Source of the DNA: Saccharobesus litoralis
Lineage (GTDB): Bacteria > Pseudomonadota > Gammaproteobacteria > Enterobacterales > Alteromonadaceae
Direction: 5' to 3'
Assembly: GCF_003063625.1 (NCBI RefSeq)
Contig: NZ_CP026604.1
Span: forward strand, 496,001-560,000
DNA: 64,000 nt
Part shown: piece by piece, positions 1-9,150 of the stretch
How positions within the stretch are numbered: the stretch's first letter is position 1
Layout: each line of letters opens with the position of its first letter
The notes under the pieces: model-generated
Told to the model about the DNA's origin: nothing
Seen by the model: the letters and a program-made list of their open reading frames with translations, nothing else
Database searches by the model: none
Program-made: the position numbers and the translations under genes

Positions 1-1164
1 AACCAGAATAGCGATTGCAACCAAGCGGCGACGTCTACCGTATCCATTCATACTCTTTATGAATTAGGTTACATAGCCAAATTTGAACAAGGGATCGGCT
101 ATTTTATTCGCCATGGTTTGCTCGCCACACAACTGATATTACGCAGACTATTCACCCATAAAGCAGAAATAATTTTAGCCACTTCGGGCCCAGGCGTTGA
201 CCTAGCGGCTTATATGCTTGACGCTTTTAATCGTATTATTGAGCCATCTTCATCAGCAACAAGCGGTGTCTTTCAATTAGTTCAAGGGCCTGTTGCCACA
301 AGTAAAACCATAGCCAAATGCCTAACTCGTGCTCAGGCTCTATGCTATTTACCATCTTGTTTATCCAGTATTGAACAAAACATTGAAAAATCCGCTAACC
401 CAGTTGTTCAAACGCAATTCGCGCAGATGAAGCAGCAAGGTAAATTATTCGAGCTCAATAATGGTATTAATCAACACAATTGGCCAAGCCCAACCCAGAA
501 CCATTGCCAGAGCAAGGGAAAAGGCCATGCTAGCAAGCCTATACGTATATTTTGGGCAGCCTCACTATTAAAATGGAAAGGCTTAGATACCTTACTAACC
601 GCGTTGAATTTATTCACCGATAACGAAAGACCACAAGCGAGTATTTGTTTTATACGGCCAAAACAATGTGAATTGGCCGTTACACAAGCCCCACAGCCAA
701 TTAATCAAGTTACTTGGTTTGAACAACCCAAAAACTTAGATTCCATTCGCAGCCAACATCAAATATTTGTATCAACCAGTCAAAATGAACCCTTTGGCCT
801 AGCCATTTTAGAAGCATTGGCTGCCGGACTAACCGTGGTGATCCCAGCTGATGGCGCATATTGGGATCAACAATTAACCCATGGTGAAAATTGTTTTAAA
901 TATAAAGCGAACGATGCGTTCGACTTGAAAGTCAAGCTTGAGGCCTTAGTCAACAATCCGCTGATTGTCGATGAAATTGGTAAGGCGGGACAAAAACTGG
1001 CTGCAAAATACCACGGAGAAGCAACCTACCAACCCGTTAGCCAAATTATCGTACAACAAATAAAAGGTAATCAACCACACGCCAACGCTGATCAGCAAAC
1101 AAAAACAGATAATGTTAATGGCAATCTCCCTACCAGCCTTAAACAAACCCAGTTGTCCAAATAG
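1..1164 (+). CDS. GT4-family glycosyltransferase, 5' end cut by window edge
   Basis: The reading frame is open from base 1 to the TAG at 1162-1164, so the gene begins before the window; the TTG at 118 is not a convincing start. The last third carries the GT4/GT-B nucleotide-sugar signature: a WAASLLKWKGLDTLL segment near 550-600 and the E-x7-E motif EPFGLAILEAL, with its glutamates at 787 and 811, followed by a glycine-rich AAGLTVV stretch. GT4 enzymes transfer a sugar from a nucleotide donor to a growing glycan on the cytoplasmic side. The flippase that follows starts 10 bp after the stop, and a ligase/polymerase comes next, so this is the end of an exopolysaccharide or O-antigen operon. The acceptor and donor are unknown. 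The Asn/Gln-rich tail after about 1060 is poorly conserved-looking. Confidence 0.85.
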   Translation, partial: NQNSDCNQAATSTVSIHTLYELGYIAKFEQGIGYFIRHGLLATQLILRRLFTHKAEIILATSGPGVDLAAYMLDAFNRIIEPSSSATSGVFQLVQGPVATSKTIAKCLTRAQALCYLPSCLSSIEQNIEKSANPVVQTQFAQMKQQGKLFELNNGINQHNWPSPTQNHCQSKGKGHASKPIRIFWAASLLKWKGLDTLLTALNLFTDNERPQASICFIRPKQCELAVTQAPQPINQVTWFEQPKNLDSIRSQHQIFVSTSQNEPFGLAILEALAAGLTVVIPADGAYWDQQLTHGENCFKYKANDAFDLKVKLEALVNNPLIVDEIGKAGQKLAAKYHGEATYQPVSQIIVQQIKGNQPHANADQQTKTDNVNGNLPTSLKQTQLSK

Positions 1165-1174
1165 GGAGAAGTCA

Positions 1175-2668
1175 ATGCAATTGTTAAATCCTAAAAACGA
1201 GACTCAAACATGGCTGGCGAGCCGATTAGTTCAAATCAAATTGCCTAAGGCGTTAATACACACCTTAATGTATGGCGTTAGTATCGTGTTTATGAAAGGC
1301 TTATCGCTAATTTTACTGCCCTTTTTAACTCATGCGCTTAGCCAGCAAGAATACGGCCAATTAGAAGTACTAAGCAGTATCGCAATTTTAGGTAGCGTTC
1401 TCGCCGGCTTAGGTTTAGCTGAAGCTTTATTTCGTTTTTATGGATTGAGTAAAACCACTGACGAAGCACAAAGCCATGCCGCCCACTTACTATTGCTAGC
1501 CATATTGGTCGCCGCAGCTATGGCGAGTTTAGCTTGGGTTTGTTACCCACAAGTGCAATCTATTTTGCCTGGGTATTTACCCGCCAACACAGTGTTAATC
1601 GTTTTGCTCACCATATCACTCGAAGCCATTATCGCCGTTGCATTAGGCTGGTTGCGTTTACAAGATAAAGTGGGGCTATTTTGTACCTTAACCTGTGGTA
1701 GAGCGTTATTACAACTGCTACTCACCTTTTACTGGGTTGAGTTAGGACAGGGTGTTAACGGTATCGTTTTAGCGGGTTTTATTGCTGCTACCATTCAAGC
1801 ATTTTTGTTGTTAATGCATTTTGCTAATGATCTAAACCGACACCTTGTAAAGCGCAGCATACTTAACTTTTCATTACTAAAATCTTACTTACAATATTGC
1901 ACGCCCATTATGCTAAGCGGGTTAATTGCTTTTGGCTTGATGGGGGTAGACAAGTGGTTTTTAGCTAAGTATGCCGATTTAAATCAAGTCGCCATTTTAG
2001 GTGTTGCCAGTAAGTTTGCGTTAGCCACCGTTATCTTGTTGCAACCCTATACCATGTGGTGGTCGCCAAAGCGCTTTCAAGTATTACAACAACAAGGACA
2101 GCAACTCACTAGCCAATACATTGTTATCGGATTGGCGCTTTTACTATTCATCTGCGTGGTAATGGCTGGTGCTAGTCCGCTTCTAGTGCATTTTTTAGTG
2201 CCTGTTTCCTACCAAAATGTGGTGGCTATCATTACGCCTATGATTTTAGCCATGGCCTGCAAAGAAGCGGCAGAGTTAGTCAATATAGGCTGTTTTGTTG
2301 GCAAAACCAGCCACAGCCAAATGGCCATTAACGCATTTAGCGCTGGGTTATTCGTGTTGCTGTTATGGTGGTTAACCCCAAGCTTTGGCATGTTCGCTGT
2401 AGCATGGGGGTTATTGGCTGTGCAATGTACACGGCTAACCCTATTTTACTTAGTCAGCCAGACCTTTCTAAAGCTAAACTATCCTCTAGGTAAACTACTG
2501 CTAATTGGTACAATTAGTACTACGTTAGTCGTGTTACTCCCATATTTAATGACATTGGGTTACAGCGTAACCATGATGAGTCTATGCTTATTAAGTACTT
2601 CGACCTTAATTGCTTGGCTATGTGCTAAGGTTTTATGCAATCGAAATGATTTAACTACAGCAGGTTGA
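1175..2668 (+). CDS. Wzx-type oligosaccharide flippase (MOP/MVF superfamily)
   Basis: About 497 residues made almost entirely of hydrophobic spans, roughly 12-14, starting with a segment near residue 30 that reads LIHTLMYGVSIVFMKGLSLILLPFL. This is the usual first helix of polysaccharide-synthesis flippases. I chose the ATG at 1175 because GGGAGA lies just upstream at 1164-1169; an in-frame ATG at 1112 would overlap the previous gene by more than 50 bp and has no such site. The family flips undecaprenyl-linked oligosaccharide across the inner membrane. Its place between a GT4 glycosyltransferase and an O-antigen ligase-like gene supports that role. Substrate cannot be read from the sequence. 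Confidence 0.85.
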   Translation: MQLLNPKNETQTWLASRLVQIKLPKALIHTLMYGVSIVFMKGLSLILLPFLTHALSQQEYGQLEVLSSIAILGSVLAGLGLAEALFRFYGLSKTTDEAQSHAAHLLLLAILVAAAMASLAWVCYPQVQSILPGYLPANTVLIVLLTISLEAIIAVALGWLRLQDKVGLFCTLTCGRALLQLLLTFYWVELGQGVNGIVLAGFIAATIQAFLLLMHFANDLNRHLVKRSILNFSLLKSYLQYCTPIMLSGLIAFGLMGVDKWFLAKYADLNQVAILGVASKFALATVILLQPYTMWWSPKRFQVLQQQGQQLTSQYIVIGLALLLFICVVMAGASPLLVHFLVPVSYQNVVAIITPMILAMACKEAAELVNIGCFVGKTSHSQMAINAFSAGLFVLLLWWLTPSFGMFAVAWGLLAVQCTRLTLFYLVSQTFLKLNYPLGKLLLIGTISTTLVVLLPYLMTLGYSVTMMSLCLLSTSTLIAWLCAKVLCNRNDLTTAG

Positions 2669-2681
2669 AGGTTGAGGCTTC

Positions 2682-4118
2682 ATGTTCGTTAACTTAATTC
2701 TTCACCCTATAAAACCAGAGAACATGATGACTCAGATCTTAGCCAATTTACGAAAAAGCTTATCTAGCCCTGTCATTATTATGCTTTTGAGTTTGTTGCT
2801 GATAAGTCTAGCATGGCAATTTATTCCTCATCCGGCTGTTGTCGTGGCTGTTGGATTATTGCCGTTAGGCATAGTGTTTGTTTTACATTTTCCTTTTCAA
2901 ATGGTCATGCTGTTTGTCGTGTTTTCTTTCTTTCGCTTACACGAAGTTTTTCAGCCTTTATACCCATTAAAAATCCCGCTGCTCTTGTCGCTTGCCAGTT
3001 TAGGGGCGCTCATTTGGCATATTGGGTTAACTAAAAAAATCAAACCCTACTGGACACGTGAGCTCACTTGGATGAGTGTGTTTTTTGTACTCGTGGTATT
3101 TGGCGTATTTATGGCGAGTAACCGGCCAATAGCGATTGCCTACTTTAAAGGTATTTACTGGAAAATTGCCATCATGACATTCGCAATTGCTTGGTTAACC
3201 CGCACAGGAAAAGACTTTTTATTTAGTGCACGTTTAATTACGTTTAGTGGTATTTGTGTTGGCCTAACGGCGCTGTATAACAAAGCGAATAATTTAGAAA
3301 TGGTTGAAGAAACCCGAGTGACTATTGGCCGCTCAATCGGCTCAGTGTTAGGCGATCCGAATGATCTGGCTTTAGTGTTAATGTTCCCTGCCGCATTTGC
3401 GCTAGCGCTAGTACTAAATAAACAACTCGGGCGGGGTACGCGATTTATCGGTTTAATCGGTGCGCCGGTATTATTTATGGCCATTATCGCCACTCAAAGC
3501 CGCGGTGGATTATTGGGAATTTTAACCGTGTTTGGCATATTCGCTTACCGGCGTATACAAAACAAAGCCTTGTTTTTTATATTAGGCTCGGTGGCTGCCG
3601 TGCTACTGTATGCGGTAGCGGGAATTTCAGGCCGCGCTTCAGGTGGTGCCGCAGAAGAAGGGATTGACGCATCGGCAATGGGGCGCTTGTATGCATGGGA
3701 AGCGGCATTTGGTATGGCTGTCCATAATCCGCTTACCGGTGTTGGGCTTGATAATTTTTACTCCAATTATTACTTTTACAGCCCTCATTGGGACGGTTTA
3801 AACCATGCCGTTCACAGTACTTGGTTTGGCGTTTTAGCTGAAACCGGCTTTTTAGGATTAATTGTTTTTATTGGAATAATAGGCTGTTTAACGCTAAGTG
3901 CCTTGCGTACTCAGTCTATATTAGAAAAACGCGCTAGTGCTGGTGAAGCCATCCCTCCTGCTGTTATCGCCGTTAGCCAAGCGGTATTTGCAGGCTTATT
4001 AGGCACTATTGTATCTGCTACCTTTTTAACTCAGGGCTTTACTTGGCCAATTTATATTTTAGCAGCGTTAATTGTCGCGGTAGGTAATTGGGTAAAATTC
4101 AACCTTCATAATGAATGA
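2682..4118 (+). CDS. O-antigen ligase / Wzy-type polymerase family membrane protein
   Basis: A 478-residue polytopic protein with about 10-12 membrane spans. The central part has the RSIGSVLGDPNDLALVL segment and later a GLDNFY...HSTWFGVLAETGFLGLIVF region, the usual large periplasmic loop and following helix of the Wzy_C/WaaL family. These enzymes join or polymerise lipid-linked glycans on the periplasmic face. The gene follows the flippase by 13 bp and is probably co-transcribed. Start is uncertain: ATG 2682 gives the longest form, and ATG 2724 also has a GAGA purine stretch upstream and removes 14 poorly conserved residues. Ligase and polymerase members cannot be told apart from sequence alone. 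Confidence 0.8.
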   Translation: MFVNLILHPIKPENMMTQILANLRKSLSSPVIIMLLSLLLISLAWQFIPHPAVVVAVGLLPLGIVFVLHFPFQMVMLFVVFSFFRLHEVFQPLYPLKIPLLLSLASLGALIWHIGLTKKIKPYWTRELTWMSVFFVLVVFGVFMASNRPIAIAYFKGIYWKIAIMTFAIAWLTRTGKDFLFSARLITFSGICVGLTALYNKANNLEMVEETRVTIGRSIGSVLGDPNDLALVLMFPAAFALALVLNKQLGRGTRFIGLIGAPVLFMAIIATQSRGGLLGILTVFGIFAYRRIQNKALFFILGSVAAVLLYAVAGISGRASGGAAEEGIDASAMGRLYAWEAAFGMAVHNPLTGVGLDNFYSNYYFYSPHWDGLNHAVHSTWFGVLAETGFLGLIVFIGIIGCLTLSALRTQSILEKRASAGEAIPPAVIAVSQAVFAGLLGTIVSATFLTQGFTWPIYILAALIVAVGNWVKFNLHNE

Positions 4119-4141
4119 AATGGCTTGCCACTAGCCATTTC
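4117..4141 (+). other. Stem-loop at the end of the exopolysaccharide operon
   Basis: GAAATGGCT and AGCCATTTC form a perfect 9-bp stem with a 7-nt loop, starting inside the ligase stop codon. There is no T run behind it, so it is more likely an RNA 3'-end or processing structure than an intrinsic terminator. Confidence 0.45.
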
Positions 4142-4203
4142 ACGCCAAAATCGTTAGAATCTGCCCACATTTTTACACCTAGTCAAACAAGAGCAGAATT
4201 CTC

Positions 4204-4929
4204 ATGGGAAGAAGTTTTGAAAACCGCAAAGCGTCAATGGCAAAAACTCAAGGCGCTAAAACCAAACTTTACTCTAAATACGGCAAAGAAATTTACGTGA
4301 TCGCCAAAAATGGAGGTACCGATCCTGACGGTAACCTTGCATTACGTCAGGTCATCACCAAAGCCAAAAAAGACCAAGTTCCTGCTCACGTCATTGAAAA
4401 AGCCATCGACAAAGCCAAAGGTACTGGTGGTGAAAATTACGAAAACACTCGCTACGAAGGTTTTGGCCCTGGCGGATGTATGGTGATTATTGACTGTTTA
4501 ACCGACAACACTAACCGAACCATTAAAGACGTACGCAACTGCTTTACCAAAACTGACTCTAAAATTGGTGCCCCTGGTTCAGCTATTCATATGTTTGACC
4601 ATCAAGCCGTATTCCAATTCAGCGGACAAGATGAAGAAGACGTGTTAGAAACATTAATGATGGCCGATGTTGATGTAGCCGATATTGAAACTGACGAAGA
4701 AGGTGTGATTACCGTTTTAGCCGACCACACTGAATTTTATAAAGCCAAAACAGCTTTAACAGACGCCTATGCTGATATTGATTTCAAAACAGAAGAAATC
4801 ACTTATGTACCACAAACCAGTACAACCATTACCGGTGATGACGTAGCAGTATTTGATAAATTCATGAACATGTTAGACGATTGCGACGACGTACAAGAGG
4901 TTTATCACAACGCGGTTGTTGAAGACTAA
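4204..4929 (+). CDS. YebC/PmpR family protein, YeeN-like
   Basis: The 241-residue product begins [20 protein letters not shown] and contains the family segments KIYxxxGKEIY-like, [12 protein letters not shown] (about residues 61-72) and [19 protein letters not shown]. Length matches the family (about 235-250). The N-terminal MGR start and spacing resemble Escherichia coli YeeN more than YebC. Members are cytoplasmic; some act as DNA-binding regulators and YebC-type proteins have been linked to relief of ribosome stalling. AAGAGCAG at about 4189 serves as ribosome site. It is followed by a strong terminator and is probably monocistronic, unrelated to the glycan genes upstream. Confidence 0.9.
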   Translation: MGRSFENRKASMAKTQGAKTKLYSKYGKEIYVIAKNGGTDPDGNLALRQVITKAKKDQVPAHVIEKAIDKAKGTGGENYENTRYEGFGPGGCMVIIDCLTDNTNRTIKDVRNCFTKTDSKIGAPGSAIHMFDHQAVFQFSGQDEEDVLETLMMADVDVADIETDEEGVITVLADHTEFYKAKTALTDAYADIDFKTEEITYVPQTSTTITGDDVAVFDKFMNMLDDCDDVQEVYHNAVVED

Positions 4930-4965
4930 ACCTTAAAACAAGCTACGCAGTAAAAAAATTCATAT

Positions 4966-4996
4966 AAAAACGGCGCTAACATTAGCGCCGTTTTTA
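4966..4996 (+). terminator. Rho-independent terminator after yebC/yeeN-like gene
   Basis: AAAAACGGCGCTA pairs perfectly with TAGCGCCGTTTTT around a 4-nt loop, and the 3' arm runs into T5. The symmetric A/T flanks could let it work on both strands. Confidence 0.9.
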
Positions 4997-4998
4997 TT

Positions 4999-5271
4999 TA
5001 TAGTCAAAGCGATCAGGTTTTAGGGGCAGGTTTCTAGTTCCAGACGAAACCTAAGTACTTACATCCATGTAAGCAAAGCCGTCAAAGCTACCGCATCCTT
5101 GCTCTCGCTCCTTACCTACATCCATGTAGGCAAGCTTCGAATCCCCATGAGCATATGCTCTATTATGTGATTGGGGTCGCCTAAATGGATTTAGGTGTTA
5201 GGACGACGCAGGAGCCAAAGTCGAGAGTAAGCGCTGACAATGAACCATAAGACCTGAGCGAGAAGACTATA
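4999..5271 (+). mobile_element. MITE-like repeat, copy A, about 273 bp
   Basis: The ends are imperfect inverted repeats: TATAGTCAAAGCGATCAGG at the left and the complement of TATAGTCTTCTCGCTCAGG at the right (14 of 19 match), flanked by TA. Inside are short perfect palindromes: AGGTTTC/GAAACCT around 5029-5053, ACCTACATCCATGTAGGT near 5115, GAGCATATGCTC near 5149 and CCTAAATGGATTTAGG near 5179. A near-identical copy in the opposite orientation lies at 63662-63886. Copy A has roughly 48 extra bases (about 5067-5115) that duplicate the ACATCCATGTA palindrome. No coding potential was seen, so it is non-autonomous; TA ends would fit a Tc1/mariner or IS630-type helper, which is inference. Confidence 0.75.
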
Positions 5272-5274
5272 AGT

Positions 5275-5958
5275 TTAGTGACTGGCTAAAACCTGACATG
5301 CTACCTGCTGTTGATTAAGATCCTCAATCGCATTCATCACACTGCTTGATGTAAATTTAAATCGATACGCAAGTTCACAGCCTGCACTCGCTAACGCCCT
5401 AGCGGTCCACACATTACAGGTATTAGTCGCGTGATATTCACCATTGGCTTGGTAAAATTGACTGTCGCCGTACAAGCCTTTACCTAGTTCTGTTAACTTT
5501 TTATTTTGCGCCATAGCAAAGCTATGCTCAATAAACGCCTTTAAACTAACTAAGTTAGCTTTGTTGATTTTTCTAGCCACAATTTTACTGTTTTTAAAGT
5601 AAAACTCTGGGTCACTATTAAAGCCAACGACATGCATAACGCTTTCGGTTGGCCAAAACAAAGCTTTTAATGCCAAACCAAAAGTAATTTCAGGCGCTTG
5701 ATAAAACCCTGCATCCCCCCAACCTAATTCAAGATACTTGTAGTTGGCAAACCGAGTATGAAGTTCAGGTAAAATGGATTGAATAGACTGACGTTCGATA
5801 ACTAAGCCAGTGTGCCAACCATGATCGGCGACAAATACAGTGATAGTACTGGCATTGTTTTTCACTTGTGTAATAGACGGCTCGACCACATAGGGACGAT
5901 AACTGCAGGCCGATATAAAGACCACAATGCAGATACAAAAAATTCGTAAGCTAAGCAT
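5275..5958 (-). CDS. DUF2459 / TIGR02117 family lipoprotein
   Basis: A 227-residue protein with a lipoprotein signal (FISAC, Cys about residue 18). The family hallmarks are present: DHGWHTGLV near residue 46, LELGWGDAGFY near 77, FWPTESVMHV near 102, and NTCNVWTARAL near 180. The conserved His and Cys residues suggest a papain-like (NlpC/P60-related) fold, but I know of no assigned activity. Its stop lies 3 bp from the end of the MITE copy A, so the repeat forms its immediate 3' flank. The upstream gene ends 26 bp away on the same strand, so both may share a transcript. Confidence 0.8.
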   Translation of the reverse strand: MLSLRIFCICIVVFISACSYRPYVVEPSITQVKNNASTITVFVADHGWHTGLVIERQSIQSILPELHTRFANYKYLELGWGDAGFYQAPEITFGLALKALFWPTESVMHVVGFNSDPEFYFKNSKIVARKINKANLVSLKAFIEHSFAMAQNKKLTELGKGLYGDSQFYQANGEYHATNTCNVWTARALASAGCELAYRFKFTSSSVMNAIEDLNQQQVACQVLASH

Positions 5959-5984
5959 TAATCAATAAACTCAAGTTGGTTAGC

Positions 5985-6878
5985 TTATGGTGTTAAACTT
6001 GACCAAGCTCGCACTTTAACCCTATTTTCTTCTACCGGATAAAGCAATTTACTCATTTCGCCACTAGCTCGGATAGCCCTTAAACCGGTTTGCAAAGCAG
6101 TATATATGGCTTGACTGTTTGGATATTTTTTTGAAACGATATAATGGCGGCTTTGCGGAATGCGGACTTTAACCCCTTGAATTGGCATTAAATTTATTTT
6201 ATTACAACTGTAAGGTAAGCCTTGACTGCCATTCATAACAAGTTCAACAAATAAAATATCACCCCGTTTCTTCGCCATCATATTACACATGTTGTCTATT
6301 TTCGATGAATGAATGGTCGCAAAACCCAGTTGATTAAGCGTTTTCCAATCTAGCCACCAACGCCGAGAACTAATAACTGAAAACTGAGTTAAGGCTGATA
6401 ATAAACTTTTCCCTTGCTGCTGTGCCGTTTGCAAAACTTGTTCAACTTCAGCTAAACGAGATTGCTGAATATAAAAGCCTTTTTCAAACTCTTGGGCTTC
6501 AATAACCGCGTCTGATACATAAACAAGCTCATCTTGTTGTAAATCAGTAAACCAGACCGTTTCAGAAGACATAGCGACAGAGCCTTTTTTCGTCTCCAGC
6601 AAGGCTCGGGTATAGTTAGGCGTATGCCAAAAACTTAATTCTGCGTTTAAGCCACCAAGGTGTAAGGCTTTACAAATAAGTAGGAGTTCTATGGTTGCTC
6701 TGTGGGCATAAGGCGTTTGATAGTCATTCACGTCAAAACAAGATCGACCATCTAACAGCGAATCATATTCCTGCTGGTGATAGGGATTCGCCGCAATCAC
6801 GACTTTATGCTGCTCAGCTATCGCTTGACGAAAGCAGCAAAGTATTACGACTAACAACAAGCATCGAATACACAACAT
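5985..6878 (-). CDS. Periplasmic solute-binding-like protein (SBP_bac_3 type)
   Basis: 297 residues with a Sec signal peptide (LLLVVILCC...AIAE). The mature part looks like a type-3 periplasmic binding fold: an N-terminal KVVIAANPYHQQEY strand-helix, a LLLICKALHLGGLNAEL helix typical of the first lobe, and a C-terminal SKKYPNSQAIYTALQTGL segment. No permease or ATPase gene is nearby, so it may be a stand-alone sensor-type or orphan binding protein. Cysteine content is high (several in the mature protein), compatible with disulfides. Ligand is unknown. Confidence 0.6.
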   Translation of the reverse strand: MLCIRCLLLVVILCCFRQAIAEQHKVVIAANPYHQQEYDSLLDGRSCFDVNDYQTPYAHRATIELLLICKALHLGGLNAELSFWHTPNYTRALLETKKGSVAMSSETVWFTDLQQDELVYVSDAVIEAQEFEKGFYIQQSRLAEVEQVLQTAQQQGKSLLSALTQFSVISSRRWWLDWKTLNQLGFATIHSSKIDNMCNMMAKKRGDILFVELVMNGSQGLPYSCNKINLMPIQGVKVRIPQSRHYIVSKKYPNSQAIYTALQTGLRAIRASGEMSKLLYPVEENRVKVRAWSSLTP

Positions 6879-6956
6879 AAGATGATCGATATAGGCTTTA
6901 GAAATATGAATATTCCCCAGCTTAACAGTTTATTTACAACTAAAGCAATAATCTAT

Positions 6957-7931
6957 TTAATCCGGTGCCACAATCCGCACACCATCCTTATAGCCAGAGT
7001 TTTTTACCCCAGTAAATAAATCCAACGGCAAATGGCGTTGTGCGGTATTCAATACAGCATCACCAGAATTTGTAATCACCCTAGCGTTAACCAAGATCCC
7101 GCCCGATAAACGACTAAAAGACCCTTTAACTGTTAAACCGTCCGCATTACCACTGACAGATTCAAGCACATTTAACCCATATTGGCGTGACTCATGCACT
7201 AGCATTTCACGCAACAAGCTTTTAGCGCTGACTTGGCGACGACTCGAACTGGTTAAATCATTAAACTCTTCAACCCACACAGGTTTGCTCATGATTACAC
7301 TGGCGGCACTACCATTAACTAAATCCATCACTAAAAAACGGATCTCTCGTGCTAAAAACTCATGATTTAAGGCTTGTTTTGACTGCTGTTGTTGGAAATT
7401 TTGCCGTGTTGACTGCAATAACATGCCACCTTGGTAGTTCATTGTTACCTCTGGCGCTTTAGGAACAATTTGACTACGCTGGGCATAAGGGCTAACGGTA
7501 TACTGTGTTGATGGGGCTGACTGTGCTGTTTGCCTAGTATGAACTGGTTGAATCGGCGAAAATTGCTTGTCCGATTGAATAACCGCTGGCTGCTCACTAT
7601 TTGCCGATTTATGGCGAGCTTTGCCCTTACCGCCAACATTATTTGGTGTGTAGTTTGAGCGTTCGGTATGGCCTGTTGCTGATGACTCTGGCACCGCCAT
7701 TTGCATCATTCGCTGATTAGGACTCGACGGCATAGCATCATTGGTAACGGGCGCTTGCGGATCAGCTGGAGGATCGACTGGCCACGAGTTAGGAAAAAGT
7801 ACAGCGCAGGCCGTTAAATTAACCAATAGGCCACTCACTACAAACATTACAAAAATATGGCTAAACCGCTTTAATTGCCTTTTGTGTATTAGCTTGTGAA
7901 CAGGTTTGTGAATACGCATAAAACTAGTCAT
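6957..7931 (-). CDS. FlgO-like outer-membrane lipoprotein
   Basis: 324 residues with a long N-terminus followed by a hydrophobic stretch and lipobox NLTAC (Cys about 42). Residues 45-190 are low-complexity, rich in Ser, Gln, Asn and Pro. The C-terminal 130 residues (FLAREIRFLVMDLV... to LDLFTG) resemble the FlgO domain seen in Vibrio: a VWVEEFNDLTSSSR strand, a KSLLREMLVHESRQYGLNVLE helix and a GGILVNARVI strand pair. FlgO proteins sit in the outer membrane and are linked to flagella in Vibrio. No flagellar gene is nearby, so the link here is family-based only. Confidence 0.55.
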   Translation of the reverse strand: MTSFMRIHKPVHKLIHKRQLKRFSHIFVMFVVSGLLVNLTACAVLFPNSWPVDPPADPQAPVTNDAMPSSPNQRMMQMAVPESSATGHTERSNYTPNNVGGKGKARHKSANSEQPAVIQSDKQFSPIQPVHTRQTAQSAPSTQYTVSPYAQRSQIVPKAPEVTMNYQGGMLLQSTRQNFQQQQSKQALNHEFLAREIRFLVMDLVNGSAASVIMSKPVWVEEFNDLTSSSRRQVSAKSLLREMLVHESRQYGLNVLESVSGNADGLTVKGSFSRLSGGILVNARVITNSGDAVLNTAQRHLPLDLFTGVKNSGYKDGVRIVAPD

Positions 7932-8005
7932 AATATTGACTCAAAATTTCCGGCTAAACTTATCTATTTATCGGCAGCAAATCTAATGCCAACAATATCA
8001 AATTT

Positions 8006-8644
8006 TTAAGCTTGATAGCCCCATCGTGGCATTATGCTTTGTTCAATATCTAAATGATCAAGAATACGAGCAACAATAAAATCGACTAAATCTTCAATTG
8101 ATTGAGGATCATGATAAAAACCCGGTGCAGCAGGTAAAATAGTTGCTCCCAACTGTGAAAGTTTGAGCATATTTTCCAGGTGTATTGTCGAAAGCGGCGT
8201 TTCGCGCGGCACTAAAATAAGTTGCCCTCGCTCTTTAATCACCACATCTGCAGCACGTTCAATTAAATTATCGCTCGCGCCAGTGGCAATAGCCGATAAA
8301 CTACCAGTAGAACAAGGACACACCACCATTTTTTTAGGCGCGGCCGAACCGGATGCCACAGGCGAAAACCATTCATCTTTGCCATAACAAAGCACTTGAT
8401 TAGCTTTTGCGGCAAACTTATCCATTAAGTATTCAGCTAACTTGCTCGATGAACTAGGCAGCTTTTCTGTCGTTTCTGTGGCGAATACGACCTTAGCCGC
8501 ACTCGATACTAACAAGTGAACTTGAAAGTCAGCCGCCAGCAAACACTGTAACAAACGTAATGCATAGGGAACACCAGACGCCCCTGTGATCGCCAACGTA
8601 ATTTGTTTATTTCGTGGCCAAAATTTATCTGAATCTGTAGTCAT
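8006..8644 (-). CDS. ubiX: UbiX flavin prenyltransferase
   Basis: 212 residues matching the UbiX/Pad1 family. [13 protein letters not shown] lies at the N-terminus (FMN-binding turn), [26 protein letters not shown] in the middle (phosphate and prenyl pocket), and [14 protein letters not shown] near residue 148. The enzyme joins dimethylallyl phosphate to FMN to make the prenylated FMN cofactor used by UbiD decarboxylase in ubiquinone synthesis. Length is normal (about 190-210). It stands alone; no ubiD is in the window. The upstream side holds repeat copy B. Confidence 0.93.
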   Translation of the reverse strand: MTTDSDKFWPRNKQITLAITGASGVPYALRLLQCLLAADFQVHLLVSSAAKVVFATETTEKLPSSSSKLAEYLMDKFAAKANQVLCYGKDEWFSPVASGSAAPKKMVVCPCSTGSLSAIATGASDNLIERAADVVIKERGQLILVPRETPLSTIHLENMLKLSQLGATILPAAPGFYHDPQSIEDLVDFIVARILDHLDIEQSIMPRWGYQA

Positions 8645-8693
8645 AAAGTCAACATTTGAAACCTGTTGTACAATTTTAACATCTTTTGTATCT

Positions 8694-8902
8694 ACTCAGC
8701 GTAATTTGTTTTACGCGCCCTAGTATTGTTAATTACCTCGTCTTTGCCGTGCCTACAGGACGTAGGTACTTAGGTTTCGTCTGGAACAAGAAACCTGCGA
8801 ATGCGGTAATCTAGTGACTTTGTTTAGTAAACGTGAGCTCCGTTTACTTTAATAAAGGCGCTGGATACCTGAATACTCAGGTATGACGGTAATTTTTTAT
8901 AC
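8694..8902 (-). repeat. Intergenic repeat family 2, copy B
   Basis: Runs from TACTCAGCG to TTTTTTATACC and is the inverted partner of copy C at 11180-11390. Internal palindromes include AGGTTTC/GAAACCT (shared with the MITE family), GTAAACG/CGTTTAC near 8828-8848 and ATACCTGA/TCAGGTAT near 8866-8885. It fills most of the gap between ubiX (ends 8644) and the lipoprotein gene at 9151; the rest of that gap is AT-rich and shows no gene I trust. Confidence 0.7.
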
Positions 8903-9150
8903 CAGCGAGAGAAATTCAATTCTATTTATAAACACGCTGAGTAGTTACCATCTTTTTTTATTTAACCTAATAAACGAATTCGCCGACAGAAAAGTTCAGG
9001 CAAATATGGAGGAAATGTGGAAAGAAAGAATTTATTTTTCGAATGCGATATTTTCCGCAACCTTTACAACGCCCCTTCCCCAATTTATGCAGAATTTGTC
9101 ATAATTAAACTAATAACCTAAATCACTCCATTACTAACTTCATCACAATT

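Noticed and set aside
4115-4300. Short open frame overlapping the YebC/YeeN-like start
   Set aside because: Different frame from the well-supported YeeN-like gene and overlapping its N-terminus; no ribosome site.
8883-9104. Short open frame of 73 codons upstream of the lipoprotein gene
   Set aside because: It begins inside repeat copy B, has no ribosome site and shows no protein-like pattern.
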